Below are positions 35,350-47,326 of a stretch of 64,000 nucleotides of DNA, piece after piece. Each line of letters opens with the position of its first letter. The stretch's first letter is position 1. Origin of the DNA: Podocnemis expansa (Eukaryota > Chordata > Testudines > Podocnemididae); the NCBI GenBank assembly GCA_007922195.1, contig ML681964.1:124001-188000 (forward strand), read 5' to 3'. Under the pieces are notes generated by a model. That model did no database searches. It saw nothing but the letters and a program-made list of their open reading frames with translations, and had not been told where the DNA came from. A program made the translations under genes and the position numbers.

Positions 35350-35575
35350 GAAGGTTACTTACCTTGGTGCAGTAGTCAAAGTTCTTTAAGATGTGTGTCC
35401 CCGACATGCTCCACTGTAGGTGCGTGGGCACACCCCGCACCTCAACTCAGAGAATTTGTAGCAGTACCTTTAGGGAGAGAGGCACATGCACCAGCACGGA
35501 ACCGGTGTCACTTTCACACCACTGGCGATGCATGTGCCAATCCTCCCCCCTTCCCTCAGAGTTCCTTCTCCTCCG
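35350..35575 (+). repeat. DIRS left terminal repeat
   Basis: Outer end AAGGTTACTTACCTTGGTGC, then CTTTAAGATGTGTGTCCC. The outer end also occurs, complemented, at the right end of the DIRS at 8840-11065. Confidence 0.7.
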
Positions 35576-35579
35576 TGGA

Positions 35580-37230
35580 GACCACATGAAGTGTAAGGTA
35601 TACCCCAAAGTAGTATTTGTTGAAGATCTCAGTATGACTATGGCCATGGCAATTGTTCTAGCTGCCACATCAGCCGCATACAGAGAGGCCTGTAAAGCTG
35701 TTCTAGCAGCAAGCTGTCCTTCCTTAATTAAAAAATTAAACTGTTATTTTTTTGTCCTCTGGAATAATGTTTATAATGTCCAATAACTTTGTGTAGTTGT
35801 CATGGTCACAGTTAGAGAAGACAGCTGTGTAATTTGCCACTCTGAGCTGTAAGGTTGCCGAGGTATATACCTTCTTCCTCAGAATATCAAGCTTCTTGTC
35901 ATCCTTATCTGCAGGATTTGATCTACTGTGTGGTTACTTAGATCTTTGGTTAGCTGCTTCAATGACTATTGAATTTGGTTAGGGGCATATAAAAAGAAAT
36001 TCATTGCCTTTAGGGGGAATAAAATATTTTTTGTCGGTCTTCTTGTTCGTTGGAGTTGAAGATGCTGGCATTTGCCAAATGGTGTTTGCAGGCTCCATTA
36101 TACCTCGTCCATAGATAAGGTAATTTTGCTGGACACAGATGATTACAATAATTTATGTTGTGTGGTAGAATTGTCTTGAGTAGGCATATCCATGCTGTCC
36201 ACCACCCTTTTGAATAATTCTTGAAACTGTTTTGAGTTATCAGCCTTCGATTGTTGAGCTAGGCACTTTTGGGCTTCAGCCAACTGAAGAGTGCCATTTG
36301 TCAGTTGGGTTGAATTAGTCACCCCTGGACACTGGTGCTGTTGAGGTAAGTCTGGCATAAGTTGGTGTGAGGGAATTGACATCTGTGATGTAGATGGCAT
36401 TGCAGCAAGTGTGCCATAGTGCAGCCAGTTACCCCAGCTCATCCATGGCATATTAAAAGAAAGATTCATAAGCCATGGTGGAAGTGGCTATGAGTATCTG
36501 ATGCTGGGATTTTGTGGTACAGTCTGAGGACATTGCTAGGTTGGTAATGGGTCAGGTGGAGGAGTTTTAGTATTCTCCAACATTAGGCTCTGCGCTGAAG
36601 AGAAGGAGAAAGGAGAAAGATGTTCAGGTAAGGAGTTAAATAGTGGTGAAACTGGAGAAGAGTCACACTCCAGATCATCTTTCAATTCACAATGATGGGA
36701 CTGTAATTTGTTAGTTGAGTCAAGCAAAGCAGCTCCCTGTGAGGAGAATTGCTGTGGCTATGGCAGCTGTTGAGTCGGTGCGGAGGCGTCAGCTGGTCCT
36801 GTAGGGACTGTGTGCCGTGCGGTAACAGCACCGGGGCTGGGGGAAAGAATGCTAGTACTGGTGCGGGTGCTGGTAATGGGGCCGAGTACAGCACAGAGGA
36901 TAGAAGTGGTGCTGGTGTTATCGTTGACAGCTCCGCTGCAGCCATTGCTGGCATAGAGCCTGCTGTCAAAATGCTCACCACTGCCACTTTAAACTCTGCT
37001 GCTTTCTCTTTCAGCCCATGCTTCTTGCTGGAGCTTTTTGGGCAATCCCCCTTTACAAGGGTTTGAATACCTGAGGAACCCATAGCCTCAAGGGTATTAT
37101 GGTTTTTTTCGTTATCTTTTGATTTTTTGCTCGGCACTGGGGACAGCACAGAGGAATGCCTTTTCTGTGCTCCAGCCAACCCTTGAGGAGACCGACTGGG
37201 GTCTGATGCCGGTCGCAGGTAGCCTTCCAT
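35580..37230 (-). pseudogene. DIRS gag-like ORF (decayed)
   Basis: Structural protein of the DIRS element. From N- to C-terminus on the - strand: a basic/Ser-rich start (36682-37230, SPVPSKKSKDNEKNHN) followed by an Ala/Pro-rich stretch, then 36143-36469 with KQFQELFKRVVDSMDMPTQ, and then a third block near 35760-35960 with KVYTSATLQLRVANY and LLDIINIIPEDKK. The block order matches DIRS gag-like proteins of reptiles, which automated annotation often mislabels as LAP2-alpha/thymopoietin. Stops and frameshifts separate the blocks. Confidence 0.65.
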
Positions 37231-37551
37231 TAGCAGTAACTTTTATTTTTCTCCCTGTCCTTCCTTGTTCTGGAGGTAAAGTTTCTGTGTTCACTGAGTC
37301 ACCTTATACACTCATCATGATGCCGGCATAGCCTCTTTACACAAGGCACATTACTTAAAGCCCAAACGGCTTGGCACCACTGTCTCTGTCGTTTTTTTGT
37401 CGTCTTTTTTTATTTTGTTTTATTTTGTTTAAAGATGTTTAGTTGTTGGTTGGAAGAAGTTCTGTGTGAGAAGTTATCAACTGGTGAAGGGTAAACTATT
37501 GAGTATTGAAGGATATGGAGCTGCTGCAATCTCTGTCCTTGGTTGGAGGCG

Positions 37552-37745
37552 GTTAGAAAGGAACTGAGGGATGGGGGGGAGGGGGCATGTGTGTCACCAG
37601 TGGCACAGAAGTGACACCAGTTCCCTGCTGGCATGCATGCCTTTCCCCCTAAGGGTATTGCTGCAAATTCTCCGAGCTGAGGTGCAGGGTGTGTCCACAC
37701 ACCTGAAGTAGAGCAGTCAGGGACACTGCTCAAAGAAGAACTGAC
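37552..37745 (-). repeat. DIRS right terminal repeat (inverted)
   Basis: Reverse complement of the left repeat: GGCACAGAAGTGACACCAGT and GCTGAGGTGCAGGGTGTGTC correspond to its conserved parts. Confidence 0.7.
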
Positions 37746-38960
37746 ACTTCTGGCATCTCAACATGGTGCTAGGGGGACACTGAGCTAGCAGAACAAGCAT
37801 CTTGCTAAGGAAATATAAGAGACGTCCTGATAATTTTTCATATAAGAATGATTTAATATCATTATTATAACTAAATTCCTCAGGAGGCATTTAAATTAGG
37901 CCAGCCTAAGCGTTCCTTGTAGTTCCAGCTAAATAGTTTTTTTTCCTCAAGTACTCCTCCCACAAAACAATTTTGTGCAAGTGTATCTAGAGAACACCTA
38001 CCATGTTTTCATCCAAAGCTATCCTTGTGGTCGGTGGTTAAATGACTTTTGGTGTTTTCCTGTCATTGTGGAGAAACTATATAAATGTGTATTTATGTAG
38101 ATTTCATTCAATCTCTTAAGTTTTGTAAACATTAACAGAAAGGGTTTGTGGACCAAGCACTGGCTCATACCAAATAAACGAAAAGAAAAGGCTCTTACCC
38201 TGAAATCAGGTTTCTACATGTGAATATTCTTTTAAATGAAATACACCTCTTCTGATCCCGTATCAGTTCCACAGACTGCAGGGTTTTCTTGTGGTACAAT
38301 ACTATCTGCAATGCACAGCTTCTGCAGAGTACCCTTAATATTCATTATGTCCTAAGATTGTTGGGATTTTCTTGTGACCCACAGAACAACTGTATATGTG
38401 GAGGAAATTGGTCAAATATGGAATAGGCACATCACTATCTCTATCAAATACTTGCACAATTGGACCTACTGGCATAAATCACTGACTGTTTGGGTGCTGC
38501 TACATTTTTTAATTCATTTCAATTTATACTGTTATGTAGTGAGGACCAGGAGAGACAACACACACCATAGTACCCTAGCAATAGTGCTTGAAATAAATAA
38601 AATCTAAACTAAACACCAAAACAAACAAAAAAACCCCAAACCACCAGATAAAAGAAAGGGGACCGAACCCCCACAGTGCCTGCCTTCAGGCTCCTACAGA
38701 AAACTTCTCATACGTGGTACCTTCAGCTCCTTAAACTGTATTCTCCATGATCATGGATGTCATTCAGGTAGAATTCCTGTGACACCTTATTGGAGGGTCT
38801 CCCTTAGTCCAGGCCCTGTTAGTCCAGAGTCTCTAGTGCAGGAGGTTTCATCCACTATGGCAGGGTCTCCACAAAATTCCTGAAGTTTAAGTTTCTCAGG
38901 TAGTCTACTTGAACAGATTCAATTAAAAATATATCAGGTTAAAGCAAAATAAATCATCTG
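37746..38960. other. Intergenic, no recognised feature
   Basis: The ORF at 38374-38607 shows no recognisable similarity. Confidence 0.5.
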
Positions 38961-39018
38961 TATCACAAACAAGGAGTCTTTGTTTTACTGAACTAGACTA
39001 ACATGGTTGCACCTTTGG
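38961..39018. mobile_element. 58-bp PLE tail with 8-bp duplication
   Basis: ACAAACAAGGAGTCTTTG and TGAACTAGACTAACATGG, the two outer parts of the PLE end, with the arm deleted. ATCATCTG lies at 38953-38960 and 39019-39026. Confidence 0.7.
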
Positions 39019-39026
39019 ATCATCTG

Positions 39027-40515
39027 AAGCACAGTGATTTTATACTTTGCCTGTCATTCACTGTGTTCACTGAAAACAAGTGACAGACAACCTTGCCGTC
39101 ACCTTTTTCTCTGGCATGTTCTCCTTTTCTGTGTATAGCTACAGAGTGATACATCTTTTTCCATGTTGGATGTCTTGGATGACTATTTTTGATGTTAAAA
39201 ATAAAAGAAAGTATTGCATCAGCCCTTCTAAATAAATTGTTTGGGTAGGTGGTCCATCTGAGAGAAGTATAACAGTGTCTGTTCTCTTCATATTGGCCAT
39301 TGTCCCTTATATCATCTAATAGCCTGCCATGTGGTTCCATTTCCAAATCTCCTTTCTCAAACCCTAGCATTTCAAATGCTGTTTTGTGGTATTAGGCTGA
39401 TTCAAGCTCAATCTATCTTTTTGTATAGTGTTCTCTTACTTCTATTTCTTCTTATTTCTATTCTGTATCAGCTATTATTTGACAGACTAAAATCCACCTG
39501 TAACAAAGAGAAAAGATCATTCATGCTCACTTTTTCAAAGGAAGGTAAAAAAAAAAAAGAACCAAATGCACAAAAAACTTTAGGTATTCATTGGCTCTTC
39601 AATAACCTTACTGTTCTCTAATAAATAAACTGTTCTAGCTTAGTTCCTATTTTATGTCATGGCAGAATTATGTTGGGCCTGAAGTGAGATGAAATGGATC
39701 ACTCTTTCTTTTCAGTGGTAATAACCTCAATCTCTATTTCTCTGTTCCCAATACACAGATAAAAAATGAATATACAATTTTACTGACTGGGCTGCTAGGA
39801 TACCCACAAAAAATCTTCTAAATGGACATAAACGTAATTACGGCTGGGCTCTGATTTACTTAGATTTTGGTTTTACAGGTACAGCATTCTGTTATATTCT
39901 CATCTTCCCTTCATGCATTTTTATATTCTTTTTTTTAATGGATTTACCACACTCTAGTGCTCTCATGCTTTTCGTGTCTTTTGATAAAGGCTGCCTAGCA
40001 GCTCTCTTCAGTGATCTAATGGTAACCTTCTTCTTTTAGTTTTCTTCTTAATATATTGGATTAAATATTCATCCTAATATTTTTAGCTGGCAACACAACT
40101 CTATTTTGTTAGGAATTTTCATCAAAACTGTCATCCCAAATGTCTACAGAATTATGCATGAGTGCTACAAGGGAGAAATAAAAAGAAGAGAAAAAGAGAG
40201 AGATTAAGGCATACAGGTAGAAAGATTTCTTTTCCCATCATTTGAGATAGGAAAATGGATGAAGTCAATGAAGCAAAAAAGAGACAATTCCAGAGGTTGA
40301 GATGGAGGAAAGCTCCTATACTAAAAGGGATGAGACTGGCTCAGGGAGTCATGCTGACATGGTCCATGACACAACTTTGCACCCCAGCAAGTGGACTGTT
40401 ACCCATGTGATGTTTTTTCAATGCAGAATTGTCATATTTTGAATGCCTATAGGCAAAGTAACCTTGAATGCACTTCCCCTTCTGAGTTCACATAGTACAT
40501 TCTGGTGATATTATT
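39027..40515. other. Intergenic, no recognised feature
   Basis: Nothing recognised. A-rich tract at 39548-39559. Confidence 0.5.
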
Positions 40516-40569
40516 GGCAAATATGTGAACCACTGAACATCTGATACTATCCTGGAAGGCACAACATGC

Positions 40570-41230
40570 ATTATGGATGGCACAAAGCTTCCACATATTG
40601 ATATGAGGTGAAGCTTCCTGTTCTAATAACAGAAACCCTCAGCAAGTCCAGATGCACCCTCCAGTCCAGAAGGGACGTGTTGATAACCACTGACTTGCCT
40701 GGAGAGGGCTTAATGAAGGGGACTATCTGGCACACACTATGTGAGGAATCCAGGAGTAACAGAGGAAAGTGAAATAATCTGTCTAGAAAATATAGGGCAA
40801 GGAAGTAAAATAATGTAAAATGAGTACCAGATAGTTGAGTGAATGCAATATGGTACTGCGGGCAAGAAACTCCTCTCTGGAGCCATCTGTCAGTATCCAA
40901 TTGTCAAGGTAGAGGGAAATATGAATTCCATTCCACCATAAATAGAGACATGCATTTGATGAAGAATTATGGGGCAGAAGAAAAGCCAAATGAAAGAAAC
41001 AAACAAAGTGGGGTTCTCCTACCACAAAACAAAGAAACTTCCTGTGGCTTGGTAGAATTGCCACATGAAGGTAAGCATGCTGGAGGTCTAGAGCAGCAAA
41101 CCAGTCATTCTGAGACAGTGTGGGGGAGGATAGCTGATAGAGAAATCATGAAAAACCTCATGTATTTAATGAATCTGTTGAGGGCACAAAGGATGTGGAA
41201 GGGTCTCATCAGGAACTACTGGGAGTAGAA
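40570..41230 (-). pseudogene. DIRS reverse transcriptase fragment
   Basis: 40783-41064 reads HRKFLCFVVGEPHFVCF and WNGIHISLYLDNWILTDGSR. LYLDNW stands where active DIRS RTs have YLDDW, so the second catalytic Asp is lost. The 40571-40900 frame continues with decayed sequence. Confidence 0.65.
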
Positions 41231-41742
41231 GCTGTGGCCGCAGTGTTCAGCAGCACTTCTTTCACCAGTCCCAACATCAGCACAGTTGTCCTGCTCAGTG
41301 AACAGCATCTCATGAGAAGGGTCTCTGAAGAGGCACAGGGAGGAAAGCTATTTAGTGGGCATGGAAAGGAACTGGACTGTGTAGCACAATGTGACAGTGT
41401 ACACAATCCAGATATCAGAAGTAATTAAGTCCCAAGAATTGTAAAAATGGTCCATCCAGTCCCCAAAAGGACAAAGAGGGCACAGCAAGAATTGGACCAG
41501 TGCTGTGAACTAAATAGTCAAAATGCGTGATTAGCAGGTGCCAGGGAAGGACACCCAAACTCTGAGCCTGATTGCTGCTTCTTGTGAGATCTATCCCTCT
41601 TCTTAGTTTAATCTCACTTCGTCAGAAGAAAAGGTTTAGCAAAAGAATGGTGTGGGCAATATGACTGATGCCGGGCTGCTTACCAGTGTTTTTCAGTGGG
41701 CAAGGTGGTGTATACGTCCAAGGTTCTCAAGATAGCTCTGGA

Positions 41743-42500
41743 CTACTTAAAGTTGTGTAAAATTTCATCAGTCTTGTCCAAGAACAAGGTCTGGCCATCA
41801 AAGGGCAAGTTTTCAATGACTTGCTGGAAGTCCAAACCTACCCCAGAGTTTTGCAACCAGAAAGCCCTCCTCATAGTTATCAAGGAGGCCTTTACCCTTG
41901 CTGTGGTGTCTGCAATGCCAAAGGTGGACTGCAGGGATGTTTTGCTACCAAGCAGCCTTCCACACCAAAGGAAAGAAACTCTCATGCAAAGCTTCAGACA
42001 TCTGGTTCTTGAACTTAGACATGGCTGACCAATTCAATAAATCATACTGGGGTAGCAAAGTTTGTCGCTTTGCAATCCTCATCTGTAGGGACAATAAGGT
42101 ATAGATCTTTCTGCCCAGAACATCCAACTACTTAAAGTGTCAGTTCTTGAAGGTGGACTTGAAGCTACCCTGGCAGGCACCATCACTCACTGCCATTACA
42201 ACAAGGGAACTGGGGACCAAATGTGAATGGAATCCTTCAAAGCCCTGCATTAACTCTGTTCCATGTGCTTAGTCACTAGCAGTACAGAGGTCAGCATAGT
42301 CTACAGAGCTCTCACCAGCTTAAAGAATGTGTTCCATTCACTGGAAGGGCCCCTCTCCAAAGGACAGTGGGCTGTAGAATGTCTACCAGTTTGTGAGTGT
42401 CCTCCAGGAGAAACTCTTCCTGATGCAGAGAAATGTGGCTACAAGTGTAAAAGGTCCTTTTATTCCAGTGGACTTTATGTGGAGGATAAACCAAGCAGCA
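41743..42500 (-). pseudogene. DIRS gag-like ORF fragment
   Basis: 42312-42494 reads EFLLEDTHKLVDILQPTVL and RGALPVN; 41945-42127 reads YDLLNWSAMSKFKNQMSEAL; 41743-41985 reads MRRAFWLQNSGVGL and ENLPFDGQTLFLDKTDEILH. The last block (LQ-SG then ENLPFDG..LF..KTD) is diagnostic of vertebrate DIRS gag. The pieces are in different frames, so the gene is dead. A Ser/Thr/Ala-rich N-terminal stretch probably covers 42930-43650. Confidence 0.7.
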
Positions 42501-44049
42501 CAGAATTGTCTGGTGATCAGGATGATGCTCTCAAATGAGCCACAACTGGCTTTTGTTCCCAGGAAGACATACTGGAAAGGGAGAACTCTGGTGGCTCTGC
42601 AGGGAGGAAGACCACCTATGCTTGGCTTGCAGCTAACCTGTGATTACCACCTCTGACTTGGCAGATCAGTTTGGCTTTGAATGGGATGAGGAATGGGATC
42701 ATCACAATCAAGGAAAGTCCCACAGATTCCAGCAAGGCCACTAATACAAGTAAGTTATTGGTGGTCATGGAGAGCCAGGGCAGGGACCTCCATCCTGACT
42801 AAGGGACACACACTAACTCTGAGAGCCATACTGATCCACTGCTGGCCATTGGAGCTCCTAAGATGATGAAGAACAGGAAGATGACAATCCTGAACAGAAT
42901 GAGAACAGTCCCAGGATCTTGGCGACATGGGTTCAGTGATGCCCTAGGGATATCCTAAGAAGCTTATCATTGCCTTCAGTAAAAGCTATGCTGTTAACAT
43001 CAAGCATGCTGGTGCTGCAGACAGCGTCAGTCCCAGTGCAAACTGTGGTACTGGAACATCTAAGTGCATCAACTTCAAAAGTACTGAAGGCCACCATGGG
43101 AGCATCCGCACTGTTGAATGCAGTGGGGGCCAAGGTCTCCCACACTGATTCCAGTACCAACTTCATCCCCACCACAGGGAGCAGAGCACCTGGGAATAAT
43201 GCTGAGGGGCACAAAGGTTCAACAGAAGAGCTGCCAAAGGCTCCCACCTCAGAAGGTCCTGGACCAATGGTGAGGACAGGACAGAAAGACAGAATACATC
43301 TTCCGCAGCCTGGTATACTGACACAGTAGACATAGTCAGTACTGGCACTTTGTTGGTACTGGACTCAATGAACTGCCAGAGGCCAGAACTGGATTCAATG
43401 TTATGGGATTTCAGCTCTTCCCACTCAGTAACTGGGAAGGCTCGCTGTTATGTGCACCATCCCATATGCCGGAACCAGTCCTGGTTTGGTCTACACTTTT
43501 CCTAGGGGAAGCAGAGGAGTCATCTTGCAACCTGGAGCAGTCCTGATGGCTTGTATGATATGATCTTCTCATCACAGCCTCTTCAGAGAGGTATCTGCTT
43601 TGGAACAAAAGGCAGCAGTGCTTTCTGAGCCCATGAATGATTTTCATTCCAAAGAGAGCTTTGGTATCAAATTAGGCCACATGATCTGTTCATACATGTG
43701 CTGCTTTAGGTGAAAGTCCCTTGTCACCTGAGTCTGCTTCTTGAAGGGTCTACAAATCAAACAACGCTAAGGTGGGCCTCACCAAGACAAATGTGAGATC
43801 ACTGCTGGGGATCACTCCTTCACAATGGACAATGTGTAACCCCTGGTGAGGGCATCACTGGAGAACACTGCCTAGCAACTAATCTTATTGACTGATTATT
43901 GATTAACAATACTGTATACAATAAACAAAACTAAGGCTAAATGAGAGGTTATGAGACTACAACCACACAGAGCCCCAACTCCACCAAGGGGAAGTGAAAA
44001 GAAATGGAAGGGTGTTGGGCATCCCAATACACCAAAGGCAATACAGATA

Positions 44050-44530
44050 ACAACGTAAGACCATCCATACTGGATCAGAATAATGACCCAGCTAGCCCAG
44101 TATCTGTCCCTCAACACCAGCCTATGTCAGATGCTTCAAAGGGAGAAACCAGAAAAGGAATTATCAAGTGATCCATCCCCTTTTCACCAATTCAAGCATC
44201 TGACACTCAGAGCGTATTGTTGCATCCTTGACTCCCTTGGCCAGTAGCCACTGATGGACCTATTCTCTATGAACTTCTCTAATTCTAATTCTAGATACAG
44301 TTTTGGCCTTCACAACATCCCCTGGCAATGAGCTCCTCAGGTTGACAGTGCATTGTGTGAAGTTCTTCCTTTTGTTGGTTTTAAAACTGTTGCTTATTAA
44401 TTTCATTGGGTGATCCCAACTTCTCATGTTAAGCGAAGGGGAAAAATCACACTTCTTTATTAACTTTCTCCATGTCACTCAAGATTTTATAGATCTCTAT
44501 CATACCCTTCCTTTAATCAACACCAAATCT
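44050..44530 (-). mobile_element. CR1 LINE 3' end, old subfamily
   Basis: Reverse complement of a CR1 3' end: GACCATCCATACTGGATCAG, AGCCACTGATGGACCTATTC, GTTTTGGCCTTCACAACATC and TTTCATTGGGTGATCCCAAC in order. The translation at 44260-44478 is a decayed remnant. Confidence 0.6.
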
Positions 44531-46159
44531 TCAACAAACCACCACCCACTCACAGGAACATAAACCAAAACAAAATTACACATCATTAACATTCACAAAA
44601 GAGATCTCTCTCTTAAATCTTCAACTCTGCACAAATATCCACTCCAAGAGTGTGGCTTTGTGCATGCCAAAAGCCTTCATGAATCTGGGCTCCTTTAGAC
44701 CAAAGTGGGGAATGAATTCCAAAGGTGATGGGTCTTCCTGGAGGACATCCTGCCAGCAGCAGCTCTCTCTCTTACATGCCTAGGAAGCTCCAACTTCTAT
44801 TGATCACAACTGCAGCAGTAAAACACAGGGAGGGAAGATTTTTCCCAGGCAGGATGGTTTCAAATCATTTAGGATTTTACAGATCTAAAAATCAAAACTT
44901 TAAACCCCACCCAGAAGGCAATACGTTGGCTTAATTGTGTTATTCAGGGTGGGTAGCCTTTCTTGGGAATATCTGTCAGCTACAGATGTAAAAGTTTGCT
45001 GTATGATGAAGAATCCAGGTGACAAATTCTCTTGTGGTAGCATTCTGACCTATATTTAAGTCAGTGCAATTACTTTCATCATTGTAAGCACCGATCTATC
45101 CAAATATAATTGTGTACCTAACTAAAAATGTTTCATATTAAAAAAAAAGGTAGCTCTGACAGAGATGAAAAATTGCATATCAGTAGAAAACAAATTGATT
45201 TGAGGTGACATGACCTATAGATTTTGAGCTTATTACCATCAGAAAACAATTTTAAAATTAGAAGAATGACATCTTCATGATATGCAAGAAAGAGTCAAAT
45301 ATCTCAGTACATGTGTGAAAGTATCAGACATATGACTATGGAGTGTCTATTTTAATAGCTCTGTTACAGTCATGACAGTTAACAAAAAAATCCATTAACA
45401 CACTACTATATTTCTGAACAACCACCAAAGTGGTAATCATGGTTAATGCTGAATGAAAGGAATACACAACCACCATTCAATTCACCTTTATAAACTAATA
45501 ATCAGCAATCCCAGTTTGATGCCCAATGGGTTCTTACCAGAATTGGGATTCTTTATAAAATAAACAACTTGTAATGTACAATCTCACTTTATAATATATA
45601 TTTTCAAAATAACTAGCTTTGTGATTGATTCTATGCTATATAATGAACAAAATTTAAATTAATTTCCTAGTAAATGCTGTGAAGTGTACAATAACTTGTC
45701 TTTGAAAAAGATACGGTTTTGGAAATGATTAACTATTCTAATACAAGGACAAAAATAGTTAACAAGCACAAGGAATGGTACATTAAGAATTAAATACTAA
45801 TGTACCAGGCATACCTTCTCTTGACAAAAAGCAGAACAAAACTAAATTTAGCATCAGCATACTTAGTATTAAAGATCTGTTTCATATAATTTTGATATAG
45901 TGTGCACTTGCTTATGACATATTTCAACCAGACCTAGCATAAATTGGAATTACGCTCTGTATTCTCTTTCACTGTAAAATTGTTGAATATTCCATATGAA
46001 ATGAAGAGGAAAAGGAAAGAGGAAACAATTTTTCATTGCGTCATGCAATCAGTTGATGATCAAGTACAGATAATAGATACTACCTACTGAGTAATACATT
46101 GTAGAATGCAAATACAGGAAGATTCTAAAGACTTTAAAAGCATGTTAACATGCTAATGC
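44531..46159 (-). other. ANO10 3'UTR and intergenic sequence
   Basis: AT-rich sequence without a recognised repeat or ORF. The part nearest 46160 should be ANO10 3'UTR. No AATAAA on the - strand is obvious; an ATTAAA (TTTAAT on +) at 45351-45356 is the nearest plausible variant signal. The end of the UTR is not resolved. Confidence 0.4.
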
Positions 46160-46222
46160 TTAATTCATCTTCTTTTCTCCATGTGTTTCCTCCTTCAGTG
46201 ACTCAGCTGCAAGCTTTATTTG
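46160..46222 (-). CDS. ANO10: ANO10 (TMEM16K) terminal coding exon
   Basis: On the - strand a strong acceptor (long T tract, then CTCACAG ending at 46223) opens a 63-bp frame, CAA to TAA, giving QIKLAAESLKEETHGEKKMN and stop (46162-46160). This resembles the extreme C-terminus of ANO10, an ER/endolysosomal anoctamin scramblase; as I recall the human tail, it has the pattern Q-M-K-L, then N/S-L-K-E-E, then a charged end. The acceptor is phase 0. In human 3p22.1, SNRK (+) is followed tail-to-tail by ANO10 (-), which is the layout here. No other ANO10 exon was recognised up to 64000, so the preceding intron is at least 17.7 kb. The match is short, so the call relies on splice site, frame and synteny together. 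Confidence 0.68.
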   Translation of the reverse strand, partial: QIKLAAESLKEETHGEKKMN

Positions 46223-46489
46223 CTGTGAGAAAAAAAAATAGTGGTATAACATACTGTTGAAATATGATTTAAATGAAGTAGAAAAAACAACAGATCTGAA
46301 GGTAGAACTGAAAAGTATCATGTTCAATCTTATCAAATAATGTTTAAAACTACAAGAACATCAAAATAATTCAAACATTCCTTTGCAAAAAAGTGAAAAT
46401 ACTCTGAACTTACAGGATGCATGAATTTTACAAGCAAAAGACAAGGCAGAGTTTTTATTTGGTAACTATCTGTCTCACCAGATTTAAAG

Positions 46490-46565
46490 AGCTCTGGGTA
46501 AGCCTGAAAACTTGTCTTTCACCAAGAAAAGTTGGTCCAATAAACTTTATTACCTCACCCGCTTT
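46490..46565. repeat. Unclassified dispersed repeat, copy 2
   Basis: AGAAAAGTTGGTCCAATAAA followed by TTATTACCTCACCCG, preceded by AAGCCTGAAAACTTGTCTTT. Same family as 11128-11212 and 52085-52150. Confidence 0.5.
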
Positions 46566-47017
46566 TACTTTTTCATCAAAAGACTGACCGTTCAGTTTAC
46601 ATATTAATTACCTGTATCATGACTAACGTTTATAAAGGTCTGTGGACATAAGCAAACCCCTTCAAATGGAGTTCCTGAGCCCTAGAGTACTGCAGAAAGA
46701 TTAGTAAAGCCACAAATTGCAGCCCTGGAAGACTATATCAAAATAAATTCTATCAGTAACTGCCCATATTTTCAAAAGGACTATATAAGGAGCTAAATAC
46801 AATTCTAATATTTACCTGCCATCTATAACTTCACTTCTGTTTTGAAAGAAAAAAAAACAAATTGCAAGTTTATTAACTTCTCTCTACTAAAAAGTATATG
46901 AAAATAATATTTTATAGATATATTGACAAATCACAAGTACAAAGACAGAAACAACTATAATTTTTTTCATTTTTGAGGTCTTTATTCTTGGAGAATGCAT
47001 TATCCTTTTAGGGTGTC
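46566..47017. other. ANO10 intron, no recognised feature
   Basis: AT-rich. Nothing recognised. Confidence 0.45.
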
Positions 47018-47077
47018 ATTTTATTTTCCAAAGAGATAGACGTGTTAGTCTAGTCCAGCAAAAAAAAAAAAAACCAA

Positions 47078-47326
47078 GGAGTTGTGTGGCACTTAAAGAC
47101 TAACAGATTTATTTTTCACATGAGTTTTCGTGGGAGAAAATCCCACTTCGTCAGATGCTTCGAAGATGGGTGAACTTACAGAATGGAATGAAAATAAATG
47201 CTAGGAAGTGTAAAACATAGGATCAGGTCATACAGTAACAGCAAATCAGAGCAGTTGTTAGGTTCAAACCCTGGGAAGCCTGAAGTCAAATTACCTTTTG
47301 TAATGGGAAAAGAACCCATAGTCTCG
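47078..47326 (-). repeat. PLE terminal repeat, left copy
   Basis: Runs from GGAGTTGTGTGGCAC to GAACCCATAGTCTCG. On the - strand it holds CTGACGA (47154-47148), the GTGGGATTTTCTCCCAC hairpin and CGAAAACTCATG, a slightly altered hammerhead-like core. Confidence 0.8.

Larger units (their letters stand above)
35350..37745 (-). mobile_element. Internally deleted DIRS element with inverted terminal repeats
   Basis: A block at about 35350-35575 and its reverse complement at about 37552-37745 match over roughly 190 bp at about three in four positions (for example GCACCTCAACTCAGAGAATT against GCACCTCAGCTCGGAGAATT). Between them the - strand has only gag-like coding sequence. RT, RNase H and recombinase are missing. 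Flanking duplications were not found, as expected for DIRS, which integrates through a recombinase. Confidence 0.7.
40520..43870 (-). mobile_element. DIRS-like retrotransposon, gag and RT parts, decayed
   Basis: Gag blocks lie at the higher coordinates and RT at the lower, as expected for a - strand element. Homologous over its RT part to 1-1260. No recombinase and no terminal repeats were recognised. Outer limits are approximate. Confidence 0.65.

Noticed and set aside
36143..37230. Thymopoietin/LAP2-alpha-like gene
   Set aside because: The protein blocks match DIRS gag-like sequences, lie between DIRS terminal repeats, and are broken by stops. Automated annotation often gives this label to such repeats.
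35350..43870. Endogenous retrovirus
   Set aside because: Gag and RT blocks are of DIRS type with inverted repeats and a tyrosine-recombinase relative nearby. No retroviral protease, integrase, envelope, primer-binding site or LTR pair was seen.
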